A DNA stretch of 64,000 bases from Salsipaludibacter sp963812245 (GTDB lineage: Bacteria; Actinomycetota; Nitriliruptoria; Nitriliruptorales; Nitriliruptoraceae). The notes beneath the pieces were generated by a model. It was not told the DNA's origin and did not search any database. It saw nothing but the letters and a program-made list of their open reading frames with translations. Both the position numbers and the translations under genes were made by a program. The stretch is taken from NCBI GenBank assembly GCA_963812245.1, contig CAWEUK010000002.1, positions 1,426,001 through 1,490,000 on the forward strand. The letters run 5' to 3'. This document shows positions 24,861-33,482 of this stretch, piece by piece (the stretch's first letter is position 1; each line of letters starts with the position of its first letter).

Positions 24861-26387
24861 ATGTCCCAATTCGATGGGGTCGCGCCGATCCTCGAGGCAC
24901 ATGACCTCCACAAGCACTTTGGCGGCGTCATCGCTGTCGACGAAGTCAGCCTGTCCGTCTCGCCGGGGGAGATCCACGCCGTCGTCGGCGAGAATGGGGC
25001 CGGCAAGTCCACGTTCATGCGCATGCTCGCAGGGATCCTGGACCCGGACGGCGGCTACGTCGTCGTCGACGGCGAGCGCCTCGAGCCGGGCCGTCCGCAG
25101 GACGCGATCGAGGCCGGCATCTCGCTGGTCCACCAGGAGCTCAGCCTGATCCCGGAGATGACCGTCGCCGAGAACATCCTGCTGGGGTCGATGCCGACCA
25201 ATGCCGGGTTCATCCGGCGGGGCGAGCTGAAGCAGATCGCCCAGGACGCCCTCGACGAGATCGGTGTCGGGGTGGACCTCGACGAACCCGTGTCGCGGCT
25301 GTCGGTCGCGCTGCGTCAGTTCGTCGAGATCGCCCGCGCCATCGCCCGCCAGCCACGAGTGCTGATCCTGGACGAGCCCACTGCGACGCTCACGCCGGCC
25401 GAGACCGACTACCTGCTGGACATGCTCACCAGGCTCGCGGAGCATGGCCTGGCCATCATCTACATCTCCCATCGGATCCCCGAGATCTTCGCCATCTGCC
25501 ACACGGTGACGGTCATCCGCGACGGCAAGCACGTCGAAACGGTCGACATCGACGACACCTCCCCGTCGGGCATCGTGGATGCGATGGTCGGACGGGAGCT
25601 CAAGCACGAGCTCGAGACCGACCACGAGTCGAACCCCGGAGAGGTCGTCCTCCGTGCGCGCGGGATTCGCGCGCCAGGCGTCAACGGCATCGATCTCGAC
25701 GTGCGAGCCGGCGAGATCGTCGGGATCGGGGGCCTCGTCGGCGCCGGTCGAACCGAGTTCGTCCGAGCGATGCTGGGGGCGGATCCTCGGACCGCTGGCA
25801 CCGTGCATTTGACAGTCGACGACGAGACCCGCTCGATCAACAGCTATGGACAGGCCGTGTCGGCCGGGGTCGGCTACGTCCCCGAGGAACGGCGGACGGA
25901 CGGCCTCGCACTCACGATGACCGTGCGCGACAACATGGCGCTCCCGAACCGCAAGGAGCTGTCGAGCAGCTTGGGCGTCCTCCACCGTCGTCGCATCACG
26001 GACTACGCCCAGGGCCTCGCGGACGAGGTCGGCTTGCGACCACCGAAGATCGAACTCGACGCCGGGGCCTACAGCGGCGGCAACCAGCAGAAGGTCGTCG
26101 TGGCCAAGTGGCTCGGCCGCGAGCCCGCCCTGTTCGTGCTCGACGAGCCGACTCGGGGCGTCGACGTCGGCGCCAAGGCCGAGATCCACCGCCTCGTTCG
26201 CCGGCTCGCAGAACAGGGGACGGCCGTGTTGGTCATCAGTTCCGACCTCCCCGAGCTGCTGGAACTGTCCGACACGATCCACGTCGTTCGCGACGGGCGC
26301 GTCGTCGGCACCCTGCCGCGCGACGTCGCCGATGAGTCGTCCGTGATGGCCCTGGCCTCGGGCGGGACGAGCCTCATCGGCGTCTGA
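24861..26387 (+). CDS. Sugar-type ABC importer ATPase with two nucleotide-binding domains (RbsA/MglA-like)
   Basis: 508 residues. The first domain has Walker A GENGAGKST, a degenerate signature region (SRLSVALRQFVEIARAIA) and Walker B VLILDEPTATLTP. The second lacks a standard Walker A (GLVGAGRTE) but has signature YSGGNQQKVVVAKWL and Walker B LFVLDEPTRGVDVGAK. This asymmetry is normal for RbsA/MglA/XylG ATPases of the CUT2 family, which import monosaccharides or autoinducer-like sugars. AAAGGAGG lies before the ATG at 24861. It heads an operon of ATPase, NTF2-like protein, two permeases and a binding protein, controlled by the adjacent LacI operator. Confidence 0.92.
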   Translation: MSQFDGVAPILEAHDLHKHFGGVIAVDEVSLSVSPGEIHAVVGENGAGKSTFMRMLAGILDPDGGYVVVDGERLEPGRPQDAIEAGISLVHQELSLIPEMTVAENILLGSMPTNAGFIRRGELKQIAQDALDEIGVGVDLDEPVSRLSVALRQFVEIARAIARQPRVLILDEPTATLTPAETDYLLDMLTRLAEHGLAIIYISHRIPEIFAICHTVTVIRDGKHVETVDIDDTSPSGIVDAMVGRELKHELETDHESNPGEVVLRARGIRAPGVNGIDLDVRAGEIVGIGGLVGAGRTEFVRAMLGADPRTAGTVHLTVDDETRSINSYGQAVSAGVGYVPEERRTDGLALTMTVRDNMALPNRKELSSSLGVLHRRRITDYAQGLADEVGLRPPKIELDAGAYSGGNQQKVVVAKWLGREPALFVLDEPTRGVDVGAKAEIHRLVRRLAEQGTAVLVISSDLPELLELSDTIHVVRDGRVVGTLPRDVADESSVMALASGGTSLIGV

Positions 26388-26414
26388 CGCCGACACGACC
26401 AGAAGGAGCCACCG

Positions 26415-26813
26415 ATGAGCTCTCGCCGCGACCGGATCGCCGAGTACTTCCGACGTCAGTACGACGTCAAGGAGGGCACGGTCCAGGCAAACGTGGAGTC
26501 ACTCTTCGCCGAGGACATGGTGTTCCACCTGACTGGCGACAAGACGATGGGCCGCCCGGCGCTGGTGGCGTTGTGCCAACTGCTGCGGCGCACGCGCCAC
26601 GACCGGACGACGAGCGTCGCCGAGTTCCGCGACGACGGTGACACCGTGAGCTTCGTGCTGGTCATCGTCGGTACGGATCCCGCGACCGGACACCAGGTCG
26701 CGGTCGGCACGCGGACCAGGTACCGCTTCGAGGACGATCTTGTCGTCGAGGTGTGGCAGGACGATCCGTCACAGGTCGAGCAGGCAGTCCGAGCAGCGGG
26801 AGTGAGACTGTGA
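26415..26813 (+). CDS. NTF2/SnoaL-like fold protein inside the ABC operon
   Basis: 132 residues, soluble. The pattern of an N-terminal helix (RIAEYFRRQYDVKEGT), LFAEDMVFHLTG, and closing strands (VGTRTRYRFEDDLVVEVWQDD) matches small NTF2/SnoaL-like alpha+beta barrels, which serve as isomerases, hydrolases or binding modules. AAGGAG precedes its ATG, and its stop overlaps the first permease gene (GTGA). A component between ATPase and permease is unusual for CUT2 transporters. It may act on the imported compound. No catalytic residue can be assigned with confidence. Confidence 0.75.
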   Translation: MSSRRDRIAEYFRRQYDVKEGTVQANVESLFAEDMVFHLTGDKTMGRPALVALCQLLRRTRHDRTTSVAEFRDDGDTVSFVLVIVGTDPATGHQVAVGTRTRYRFEDDLVVEVWQDDPSQVEQAVRAAGVRL

Positions 26814-27838
26814 GCGAGGACGCGACGACCCAGACCGCGGCAAGCACGTCAGTCACCGACGCGACCACCGAGGACGCCCCCGGGGTCGAACAGCAGGAGA
26901 CCAGCCTGCTCCAGTGGATGGCCGAGCGGGGCATCATCGTGTTCACGGCCGTGCTCATCGTCGGCGCGGCGATCTTCGTCGACGGCTTCGCCTCGCTCGT
27001 CAACATCACCGACGTGTTCAACCGTGCCGCGCCGATCGGGATCGTGGCGGCCGGCATGACCTTCGTCGTCATCAGCGCCAACTACCTGGACCTGTCGGTC
27101 GTCGCGCAGGTGGCGACGGCGGCGGTGGTGCTGATCGCGGTGACCAACAGCGTGGGCCTGGTGGCTGCAATCGGTGCGGCGATCGTCATCGCGGTCGTCT
27201 ATGGCTTCGTCAACGGCGTCGCCGTGGGTGTCTTCAAGGCCAACGCGGTGATCGTCACCCTCGCGACCACGTTCATCGGCATCGGCATCCTGCGCTGGCT
27301 CAGTGGTGGCAGCATCTACTTCGGCGGCGAGGACTCCCTGATCCGCGCGTTCGGCACGACCAAGCTCGGCCCGTTCCCGCTGTCCATGATCGTGTTCGTG
27401 CTCATCGCGCTCGGCCTGTCGTACGTGCTGACCCGAACGACCTTCGGGTTCATGGTCAAGTCCTTCGGTTCCAATCACGCCGCCACCAGGCTGGCCGGCA
27501 TCAACACCGCCTGGGTCGTCATCGGGGCGTTCATGCTCTCGGCCTTCGGCGCGATGCTCGGCGGCTTCGTGCTCGCGGCGTTCTCCAACACTGCGGTCTC
27601 GTCGATGTCGGACGGCATGGACTTCGAGGCCCTCGCCGCGATCGTCATCGGCGGCACGAGTGTGTTCGGTGGCAAGGGAAGCGTGCTGCGGACCCTGCTC
27701 GGCGTCATCTTCGTCAGCGTCCTGACCAACATCATGGTCCTGTCCGGCCTCGGCTTCGGGATCCAGCAGATGGCGATCGGCGCGCTCATCGTGGCGGCAG
27801 TGTCGCTGGACGCCCTCGCCCGGAAGGCTGCATCGTGA
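26810..27838 (+). CDS. Sugar-type ABC importer permease 1 (CUT2/RbsC-like)
   Basis: 342 residues: a 35-residue Thr/Glu-rich cytoplasmic start, then 8-10 membrane helices. Family signs include AAPIGIVAAGMTFVVISANYLDLSVV (normally GGIDLSVG), FVNGVAVGVFKANAVIVTLATTFIGIGI and the EAA-like ALAAIVIGGTSVFGGKGSVLRTLLGV. GTG overlaps the preceding stop, and its own stop overlaps the second permease (GTGA). Two different permease genes imply a heterodimeric membrane pore. Confidence 0.9.
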   Translation: MSEDATTQTAASTSVTDATTEDAPGVEQQETSLLQWMAERGIIVFTAVLIVGAAIFVDGFASLVNITDVFNRAAPIGIVAAGMTFVVISANYLDLSVVAQVATAAVVLIAVTNSVGLVAAIGAAIVIAVVYGFVNGVAVGVFKANAVIVTLATTFIGIGILRWLSGGSIYFGGEDSLIRAFGTTKLGPFPLSMIVFVLIALGLSYVLTRTTFGFMVKSFGSNHAATRLAGINTAWVVIGAFMLSAFGAMLGGFVLAAFSNTAVSSMSDGMDFEALAAIVIGGTSVFGGKGSVLRTLLGVIFVSVLTNIMVLSGLGFGIQQMAIGALIVAAVSLDALARKAAS

Positions 27839-28866
27839 GCGAATCGAAGCTGCAACTCGGGACGACCGACACGGACCTGCGCTCCCGCCTGAAGACGCTC
27901 CTGGCGCGACGCACCGAGGGCCGAGCGGTTGCCCTCCTGGTCGTGGTCATCATCGTGACGCTGTTCCTCGAGCCGACGACGTTCACCTCCTACGAAGTCA
28001 CGCTGGGGCGCATCGCACAGGTCGGATTGGTGGCGCTGGGGCTGACCGCCGTCATCCTGATGGGCGAGCTCGATCTCGCCGTGGCCTCGACGCTGGCCGT
28101 GTCGGGCGTGATCATGGCGAGCTTCGACAACCTCGCGGTGGGCATCCTCGCAGCGCTGGTGGCCGGGCTCGTCATCGGTGTGGTCAACGCGTTCTTCGTC
28201 GTGCAGGTCGGCATCAACTCCTTCATCGCCACCCTCGGAATGCTGTTCTTCCTGCGCGGCCTGGGGTTCGTGATCTCCGGCGAGCAACCAGTCCCGATCT
28301 CCAACCCCGATGCTGGCATCCGGTTCGGCCAGTCGCTGATCGGACCGTTGACACCACGGATGCTGATCTTCATCCTGCTGTTCGTCGCCCTGCAGGTGTT
28401 CGTCACCCGGGTGCGAGTCGGACGCGAATTCTATGCCGTCGGGGGCAATCGGCAGGCGGCCTACGACGCCGGCATCCCGGTCAAGGCCCGTGTCTACCTC
28501 GGCTTCATCATTTCCGGGGTGGTCGCATCGCTGGCCGGCGTGATGAACACGCTCGAGCGGACCGCCGCCGACCCGACCGCTGGCTCGACCGTGCTCCTGT
28601 CGAGCTTTGCCGCCGCGATCATCGGCGGGATCCTGCTGACCGGAGGTCGTGGATCCGTGTTCGGCACGCTGCTCGGCGCGACGACGCTGGGGATCCTGCA
28701 GGTGGCCCTGACCTTCTCGGGGATCCAGGTCGACGTCCAGAACATCATCATCGGCGTCGTGCTGCTGCTCGCGGTCATCACCGACCCGGCCACGATCAGG
28801 GCGGTGATCGCCAACGCCCGGGCGTTCCTGTCCGATCGGTCGGGCGCACGCGCGCAACCCGGTTGA
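27835..28866 (+). CDS. Sugar-type ABC importer permease 2 (CUT2/RbsC-like)
   Basis: 343 residues with a similar helix plan to permease 1. It carries GLTAVILMGELDLAVASTLAVSG (the GGIDLSV region), VVNAFFVVQVGINSFIATLGMLFFLRG, YAVGGNRQAAYDAGIPV and FAAAIIGGILLTGGRGSVFGTLLGA. The two permeases are clearly related but diverged, consistent with an old duplication. Start GTG is coupled to permease 1. The binding-protein gene begins 118 bases downstream with its own strong Shine-Dalgarno. Confidence 0.9.
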   Translation: MSESKLQLGTTDTDLRSRLKTLLARRTEGRAVALLVVVIIVTLFLEPTTFTSYEVTLGRIAQVGLVALGLTAVILMGELDLAVASTLAVSGVIMASFDNLAVGILAALVAGLVIGVVNAFFVVQVGINSFIATLGMLFFLRGLGFVISGEQPVPISNPDAGIRFGQSLIGPLTPRMLIFILLFVALQVFVTRVRVGREFYAVGGNRQAAYDAGIPVKARVYLGFIISGVVASLAGVMNTLERTAADPTAGSTVLLSSFAAAIIGGILLTGGRGSVFGTLLGATTLGILQVALTFSGIQVDVQNIIIGVVLLLAVITDPATIRAVIANARAFLSDRSGARAQPG

Positions 28867-28984
28867 CGGCGATGGACGCGCTCACGACGCCAGGGACTGC
28901 CGAGCACAGGGCACGCGGCCCGACCCATGCACCGACACCAGTTGACCAAGCCACGACACCCCCCACAACTCTCAAGGGAGACGA

Positions 28985-30033
28985 ATGATGAAGAAGCGAC
29001 ACACACGCATCGCCGCGCTGCTCGCGGTGGCTGCCATGACACTTGCTGCCTGCGGTGGCGACGACGAGGCCGACGACGGCGCCACGGATGCGGCAGCCGC
29101 CACTGGCTCGGAGGCCACGGACGACGGCGGCGCCGCGGCCACCGGCGGCGAGTACGAGGTGTACGCGCTGCTGCCCCAGGGCAACGACCAGCCCTACGGC
29201 ACGACCTACCTGCCGCCGTTCGAGGAGACCGCCGCGGAACTCGGCCTCAACCTCACGATCACGAACTCGCAGTACGACGCCGACAAGCAGGCCAGCGAGT
29301 GCGAGGTCGCAGTCGCGGCGCAGCCGGATCTCATCATCCTGTGGCCGGCGGTCGCGAGCACGGTCCGGCCGTGCCTCCAGGCGGCCAACGACGCCGGGAT
29401 CCCCGTGACCATCACGAACTCGGACGTCCAGGAACAGGACGTGGAACTCACCCAGGCCTACTCCGGGCCGGACACCTACCAGCAGGGCGCAGCCTCGGCC
29501 GAGTTGTTCTGTGAACAGGCCGACGGCGAGGACGTGGGGATCATCATGGTCAACGGTCTCACCGGCAACACGACCGCCATCGACCGTGAGGCTGGGTTCG
29601 AGGAGACGATCAACGAGCAGTGCCCCAACGTCGAGATCCTCGCGCGCCAGCCGGGGACTGGAACAAGGATGACTCGCAGATCGCGGCCTCGGAGATGATC
29701 ACCTCGGTCGGCGCCGAGAACATCGGCGGCGTCTACGCGGCCGACGACACCATGGTCGCCGGCGTGATCGACGCCCTGAAGGCACGCGACATCGACCCGT
29801 CGGAGCTGATCGTCACCTCCATCGGCAACACTGAACTGGGCAACCCGCTGGTCATTTCCGGCGAGTTGGACGGGACGATCTTCCAGTCGTCCTCGTGGGA
29901 TGGAGAGAACGCTGCGAGCGTTGCCTACCAGGTCCTCACCGAGAACCCGGACGAGCGGATCGTCGAGTACATGCCCAACGTGCCGGTCACCGCGGACAAC
30001 GCCGAGGACCCGGAAGTCGCCCCCGAGTGGTAG
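28985..30033 (+). pseudogene. Periplasmic-binding-protein-type lipoprotein of the ABC importer, frameshifted
   Basis: A sugar-binding lipoprotein (Peripla_BP_4-like) split by a frameshift. The first frame starts MMKKRHTRIAALLAVAAMTLAACGG with lipobox LAAC and runs to about 29652. Homology then continues one frame earlier as DWNKDDSQIAASEMITSVGAENIGGVYAADD to the stop at 30033. The break is at the G-run CCGGGGACTGG (29653-29656): one extra G would restore Gln-Pro-Gly-Asp-Trp-Asn-Lys and a protein of about 349 residues. A sequencing or assembly error in a GC homopolymer is at least as likely as a real mutation, because both halves keep good codon structure. AGGGAG precedes the start. It is the last gene of the transporter operon. 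Confidence 0.85.
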
Positions 30034-30050
30034 GCACCGAGTGACTGCAG

Positions 30051-30082
30051 CCGAGGCCCGGGACACCGCCCCCGGGCCTCGG
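30051..30082 (+). terminator. Strong hairpin after the binding-protein gene
   Basis: CCGAGGCCCGGG (30051-30062) and its exact complement CCCGGGCCTCGG (30071-30082) give a 12-bp stem with an 8-base loop, 17 bases after the stop. There is no T-run. It likely ends or attenuates the transporter transcript before the short-chain dehydrogenase gene. Confidence 0.75.
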
Positions 30083-30135
30083 TGGGCACACCCCAAGGGC
30101 GGCAGCTGGACACGACTGCAGATGGGAACCGACCG

Positions 30136-30942
30136 ATGGACACCACACGTTTGGAAGGCAAGTTCGCCCTGATCACCGGCGCCGCCCAGGGCATGGGCGC
30201 TGCGGTGGCCAAGGACTGGGCGGCCCAGGGCGCCAAGGTCTGCCTGGGTGACATCAACGCCGAGGGCGTCGCCGAGGTGGCCCAGGAGATCAGGGACGCC
30301 GGCGGCGAGGCGACCCACGTCAGCCTCGACGTGACCAGTGAGGAAGACGCACAGGCCGCGGTGGACCACACGGTCGAGGCGTTCGGCGAGATCAACCTCC
30401 TGCTGAACAATGCGGGCGTGAACAAGCCCAAGTGGTTCCTCGACATCACCAGGGACAACTACGAGTTCATCATGGGCGTCAATGCCTGGGGCAAGCTCAA
30501 CGTGATGCAGAAGGTCGCCCAGCAGATGAAGGAGCAGGGACCGCGCGATGACTATCCCTACAAGATCATCAACGTCGGCTCGATCCTGTCACGGGACACC
30601 TTCGACGACGTCATCGTCTACGGGATGAGCCAGCACGCCGTGCTGGGGCTCATCAAGGGCGGTGCGAAGGGTCTGTGGGAGCACAAGATCACGGTCAACG
30701 GCTACGCGCCCGGGGTCGTGCGCACCGAGATGTGGGAGCAACTCGACAAGGAACTCGTGGAGATGGGCAAGTTCGACGAGGCCGGCGAGTCGATGGACGA
30801 CATCGCCGAGAACATGATCCTGATGAAGCGCTACTCCTATCCCGAGGACATCGTGGGCACCGCCTCGTTCCTCGCCAGCCCCGACAGCGACTACATGACC
30901 GGCCAGCTGCTCCAGATCGACGGCGGGATGGTGATCCATTGA
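30136..30942 (+). CDS. Short-chain dehydrogenase/reductase with an altered catalytic Lys
   Basis: 268 residues. NAD(P)-binding TGAAQGMG, LLNNAG, the active-site Asn (MGVNAWG), Ser in NVGSIL and Tyr in VYGMSQHAV are present. The catalytic Lys of the YxxxK motif is replaced by Gln (codon CAG at the expected position). The rest (VNGYAPGVVRTEMW; YMTGQLLQIDGGMVIH) follows diacetyl/acetoin or sorbitol reductase-like SDRs. It probably oxidises or reduces a polyol or acetoin-like compound, but activity without the Lys is uncertain. It follows the ABC transporter's hairpin and precedes a cupin gene, suggesting a linked sugar-type pathway. Confidence 0.85.
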   Translation: MDTTRLEGKFALITGAAQGMGAAVAKDWAAQGAKVCLGDINAEGVAEVAQEIRDAGGEATHVSLDVTSEEDAQAAVDHTVEAFGEINLLLNNAGVNKPKWFLDITRDNYEFIMGVNAWGKLNVMQKVAQQMKEQGPRDDYPYKIINVGSILSRDTFDDVIVYGMSQHAVLGLIKGGAKGLWEHKITVNGYAPGVVRTEMWEQLDKELVEMGKFDEAGESMDDIAENMILMKRYSYPEDIVGTASFLASPDSDYMTGQLLQIDGGMVIH

Positions 30943-31021
30943 CACGCATCGCCCAGGTTGCCCTCCCGTCGACAGGGGCGAGGGTGCCAGCCGCCGCGGT
31001 GGGCCTTGCGGCCCCGGACCA

Positions 31022-31435
31022 TTGGCTGCGACGTTGAGCACCGCGGACCGGTTTCGAGTCCGGGCCCTGGACGTGGACCCCGACGACTCACTCACCGCCG
31101 ACGAGGGGTGGGTGGACATGGAGGTGCGCTGGCTGGTGACCGACGAGACCGTGGGTTCGACGGCGACCGTGGTTGGGCGGACGATGCTGCGCCCTGGCTC
31201 CAAACATGACATCCATCGCCACGTCCATGCCGAGGAGTGGGAGTACGTCGTCCGGGGCCACGCCATCAAGCACATCGGTGACGAGCAGGTCGAGCTCACC
31301 GCCGGCGACGTGGTGTTCGTGCCCGCCGGGGTGTTCCACGGGCTCGAGAACGGCTCCGACACCGAGCCGTTGGTGACGGTGTGGGGCTACAGCGGTGCCG
31401 CATCCCTGGCTGAGGCCGGCTACGAGCTCCCCTGA
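31022..31435 (+). CDS. Small cupin-domain protein
   Basis: 137 residues. A single cupin barrel: motif 1 RPGSKHDIHRHVHAEEWEYVVRG (metal-binding His-His-Glu) and motif 2 AGDVVFVPAGVFHGLEN (final His). Such proteins include isomerases, epimerases and dioxygenases, often acting on sugars or keto acids. No ATG is in frame; TTG at 31022 (or TTG at 31034) is the likely start and no good Shine-Dalgarno is visible. It follows the dehydrogenase by 79 bases. Its 3' end overlaps the convergent HIBADH-type gene by 16 bases. Confidence 0.8.
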   Translation: MAATLSTADRFRVRALDVDPDDSLTADEGWVDMEVRWLVTDETVGSTATVVGRTMLRPGSKHDIHRHVHAEEWEYVVRGHAIKHIGDEQVELTAGDVVFVPAGVFHGLENGSDTEPLVTVWGYSGAASLAEAGYELP

Positions 31436-32331
31436 TCGCGCAGGCGCCGCCGCAGGTGCACGGCGACGTCGGCCATGTCATGGTCGCCCAGACCGTCGTC
31501 GACGACCCGACTCATCAATGCCAGGTTCGCCTCCGCCTGCGCCACCGGCACGCCCAGGCCCGCAGCCAGCTCGGTGATCAGGCGGAGGTCCTTGCGCGCG
31601 AGCGTCGTGGCGAACATGGGCGGCGTGCCCTCGGGATCCAGGAACGCGTCCCGGCGATAGCCGACCATCGGCGCTGCGATCGCACTGTCCTCGAACACGT
31701 CGTAGATGCGCGCTCGATCGATCCCCGCCTGCTCGGCCAGGACCAGCGACTCCGACACTGCATTGCCGAGCGCGTAGATCACGTTGTTGACCGCGAGCTT
31801 GGCGACCGAGCCCGTGCCGGTTCCTCCCATGTGGTGGATCGAGCGACCCATGGTCTCGAGCACGGGCATGACCGCCGTTGCCACATCCGTGGGCGCCCCG
31901 AGGAGGATCGCGAGCTCGGCGGCACGGGCTGCGTCCACACTGCCCGACACCGGCGCATCGACCAACACGCCGCCGGCATCGGCGACGAGCGGGGCGAGCT
32001 CGGCGATCGCCCGAGGGCCGGACGTGCCCATGTCGACCAGGATCGTGACGGGCCGCAGTCGCGTGAGCAGGCCATCCGTGCCCGCCAGGACGGAACGAAG
32101 GGCAGCCTCGTCTGCCAGCATCGTGATGACCACGTCCGCGCTGTCGCCCAGCTCGGCCGGGGTGGCCGCTACGGCCGCGCCGACCCGCTCCGCGAACTCC
32201 TCGGCCTTGCGACGGGTCCGGTTGTGGACGACCAACTCGTACCCGCCGGCGGCAATGTTGGCCGCCATGGCTGCCCCCATGCGACCGAGCCCGATGAAGC
32301 CGACCGTCCCGATGTCCACGGAGCCCGTCAT
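31420..32331 (-). CDS. 3-hydroxyisobutyrate dehydrogenase-family NAD(P) oxidoreductase
   Basis: 303 residues. N-terminal Rossmann motif GFIGLGRMGAAMA, substrate-binding DAPVSGSVDAARAAELAILLGA, and the catalytic-Lys segment GTGSVAKLAVNNVIYALGNAVSE identify the beta-hydroxyacid dehydrogenase family (3-hydroxyisobutyrate, tartronate semialdehyde or 6-phosphogluconate-like). It interconverts a hydroxy acid and a semialdehyde. Its ATG overlaps the LacI stop by 4 bases, so the regulator and enzyme are co-expressed. With an aldehyde dehydrogenase and 2-oxoacid dehydrogenase E1 upstream, it probably completes a branched or sugar-acid pathway. Confidence 0.88.
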   Translation of the reverse strand: MTGSVDIGTVGFIGLGRMGAAMAANIAAGGYELVVHNRTRRKAEEFAERVGAAVAATPAELGDSADVVITMLADEAALRSVLAGTDGLLTRLRPVTILVDMGTSGPRAIAELAPLVADAGGVLVDAPVSGSVDAARAAELAILLGAPTDVATAVMPVLETMGRSIHHMGGTGTGSVAKLAVNNVIYALGNAVSESLVLAEQAGIDRARIYDVFEDSAIAAPMVGYRRDAFLDPEGTPPMFATTLARKDLRLITELAAGLGVPVAQAEANLALMSRVVDDGLGDHDMADVAVHLRRRLRDQGSS

Positions 32332-33365
32332 GATGGCGGCGGTCCCGCCGTCGACGACCGCACCACCAGTCGCGGTGGCAAGGTGATCGTGTGGGGCGTC
32401 ACGTCGGGCTCATCGAGCATGCCGACCACGGTGTCGGCGGCCATTCGCCCCAGTTCGTAGGCGGGCAGGTGCACTGTCGTCAGCGGGCGTGCAAGGTGCG
32501 CGGTCAGGGGACTGTCGTTGTAGCCCACGATCGAGACGTCCTCGGGGCAGCGCAGGCCGGCTTCACGGGCCGCGTCCAGGGCCCCGACGGCCATCGAGTC
32601 GTTGTGCACGAAGATCCCCGTGGGCAGGTTGGCCCCATGCTCGTCGAGCATGCCCTCCATCAGGCGCCGACCCTCCGCGACCGTGGGCAGGACGTTGGAA
32701 TCGGCGACTTCCAGGACGTCCAGCCCGGCGAGGCTCGCGCCCTCGCGGAACCCGCGGCGACGATCCCGGAACGACGAGATGTCGTCAGGGCCCACGAGCG
32801 ACCCGAGCCGCTCGTGCCCGAGCGCCACGAGGTGCTCAGCGGCAAGGCGCCCGCCGAGCAGGTCGTCGTGGGCAACCGTGGCGACGTCGAGGTTGGGCAA
32901 GGCGCGCACCGCCAGGACCAGGGGGACCTGGTCGGCCACCGACCGCAGCGTCGAACGATCACTCGTGCGTCCGGCCGTGGTGATGATGGCGTCGACGCGG
33001 TGCTCCATCAAGGCCTCACACACCCGGGCGAGCCGATCGGACGAGTCGCGAGACTCGGCGATCAGCGGCATGACCCAGCGACCGCTGAGGGCGTTCTCGA
33101 TGCCTCGCAGGACGGGGTTGATGAACGGGTTGCCCAGGTCGGCGACGACCACACCGATGACGTTGGTGCGACCGCGACGCAAGCTGCTGGCCACCTTGTC
33201 GGGCCGGTACCGCAGTTCCTTGGCCACCTGCTCGATGTGTTCGCGCGTCTCGGTGTTGACGAGGGTGCGCTTCTCGGGGCTCAACGCCCGGGAGACCGTG
33301 GACGCGTGGACACCCGCTGCTGATGCGACGTCCTTCAACGTCGCGTTCCGCCGTACCTCATCCAT
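32328..33365 (-). CDS. LacI-family transcriptional regulator
   Basis: 345 residues. The N-terminal helix-turn-helix is NATLKDVASAAGVHASTVSRALS, followed by the hinge segment DKVASSLRRGRTNVIGVVV and a periplasmic-binding-protein-like effector domain (GIFVHNDSMAVGALDAAREAG; VSIVGYNDSPLTAHLARPLTTV). LacI proteins bind CG-centred palindromes as dimers; the window has three copies of GCAATCGATTGC beside promoters flanking this gene's cluster. The ATG at 33365 places the HTH at residue 6. It likely represses both the ABC-transporter operon and the M24/E1/ALDH operon until a sugar-like ligand binds. The pairing with the operator is inferred. Confidence 0.9.
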   Translation of the reverse strand: MDEVRRNATLKDVASAAGVHASTVSRALSPEKRTLVNTETREHIEQVAKELRYRPDKVASSLRRGRTNVIGVVVADLGNPFINPVLRGIENALSGRWVMPLIAESRDSSDRLARVCEALMEHRVDAIITTAGRTSDRSTLRSVADQVPLVLAVRALPNLDVATVAHDDLLGGRLAAEHLVALGHERLGSLVGPDDISSFRDRRRGFREGASLAGLDVLEVADSNVLPTVAEGRRLMEGMLDEHGANLPTGIFVHNDSMAVGALDAAREAGLRCPEDVSIVGYNDSPLTAHLARPLTTVHLPAYELGRMAADTVVGMLDEPDVTPHTITLPPRLVVRSSTAGPPPS

Positions 33366-33482
33366 GCTGTGGCCCAGTCCATCGCGTCCGGCCCCGGCCA
33401 GGTGGCAGGTCGCCCAGCGACACATTGTGACATGCTGTGCCATCCGCCGCAGTGACCGCCGCCGGAGCTCGCGCGCCACGAT

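Noticed and set aside
24273..26396. Long minus-strand open frame opposite the ABC ATPase and aminotransferase
   Set aside because: It spans two real genes and their intergenic promoter, and encodes no recognisable protein.
33424..33446. TTGTGACATGCTGTGCC upstream of the LacI gene as a CRP site
   Set aside because: Only the left half matches; the right half TCACA is absent.
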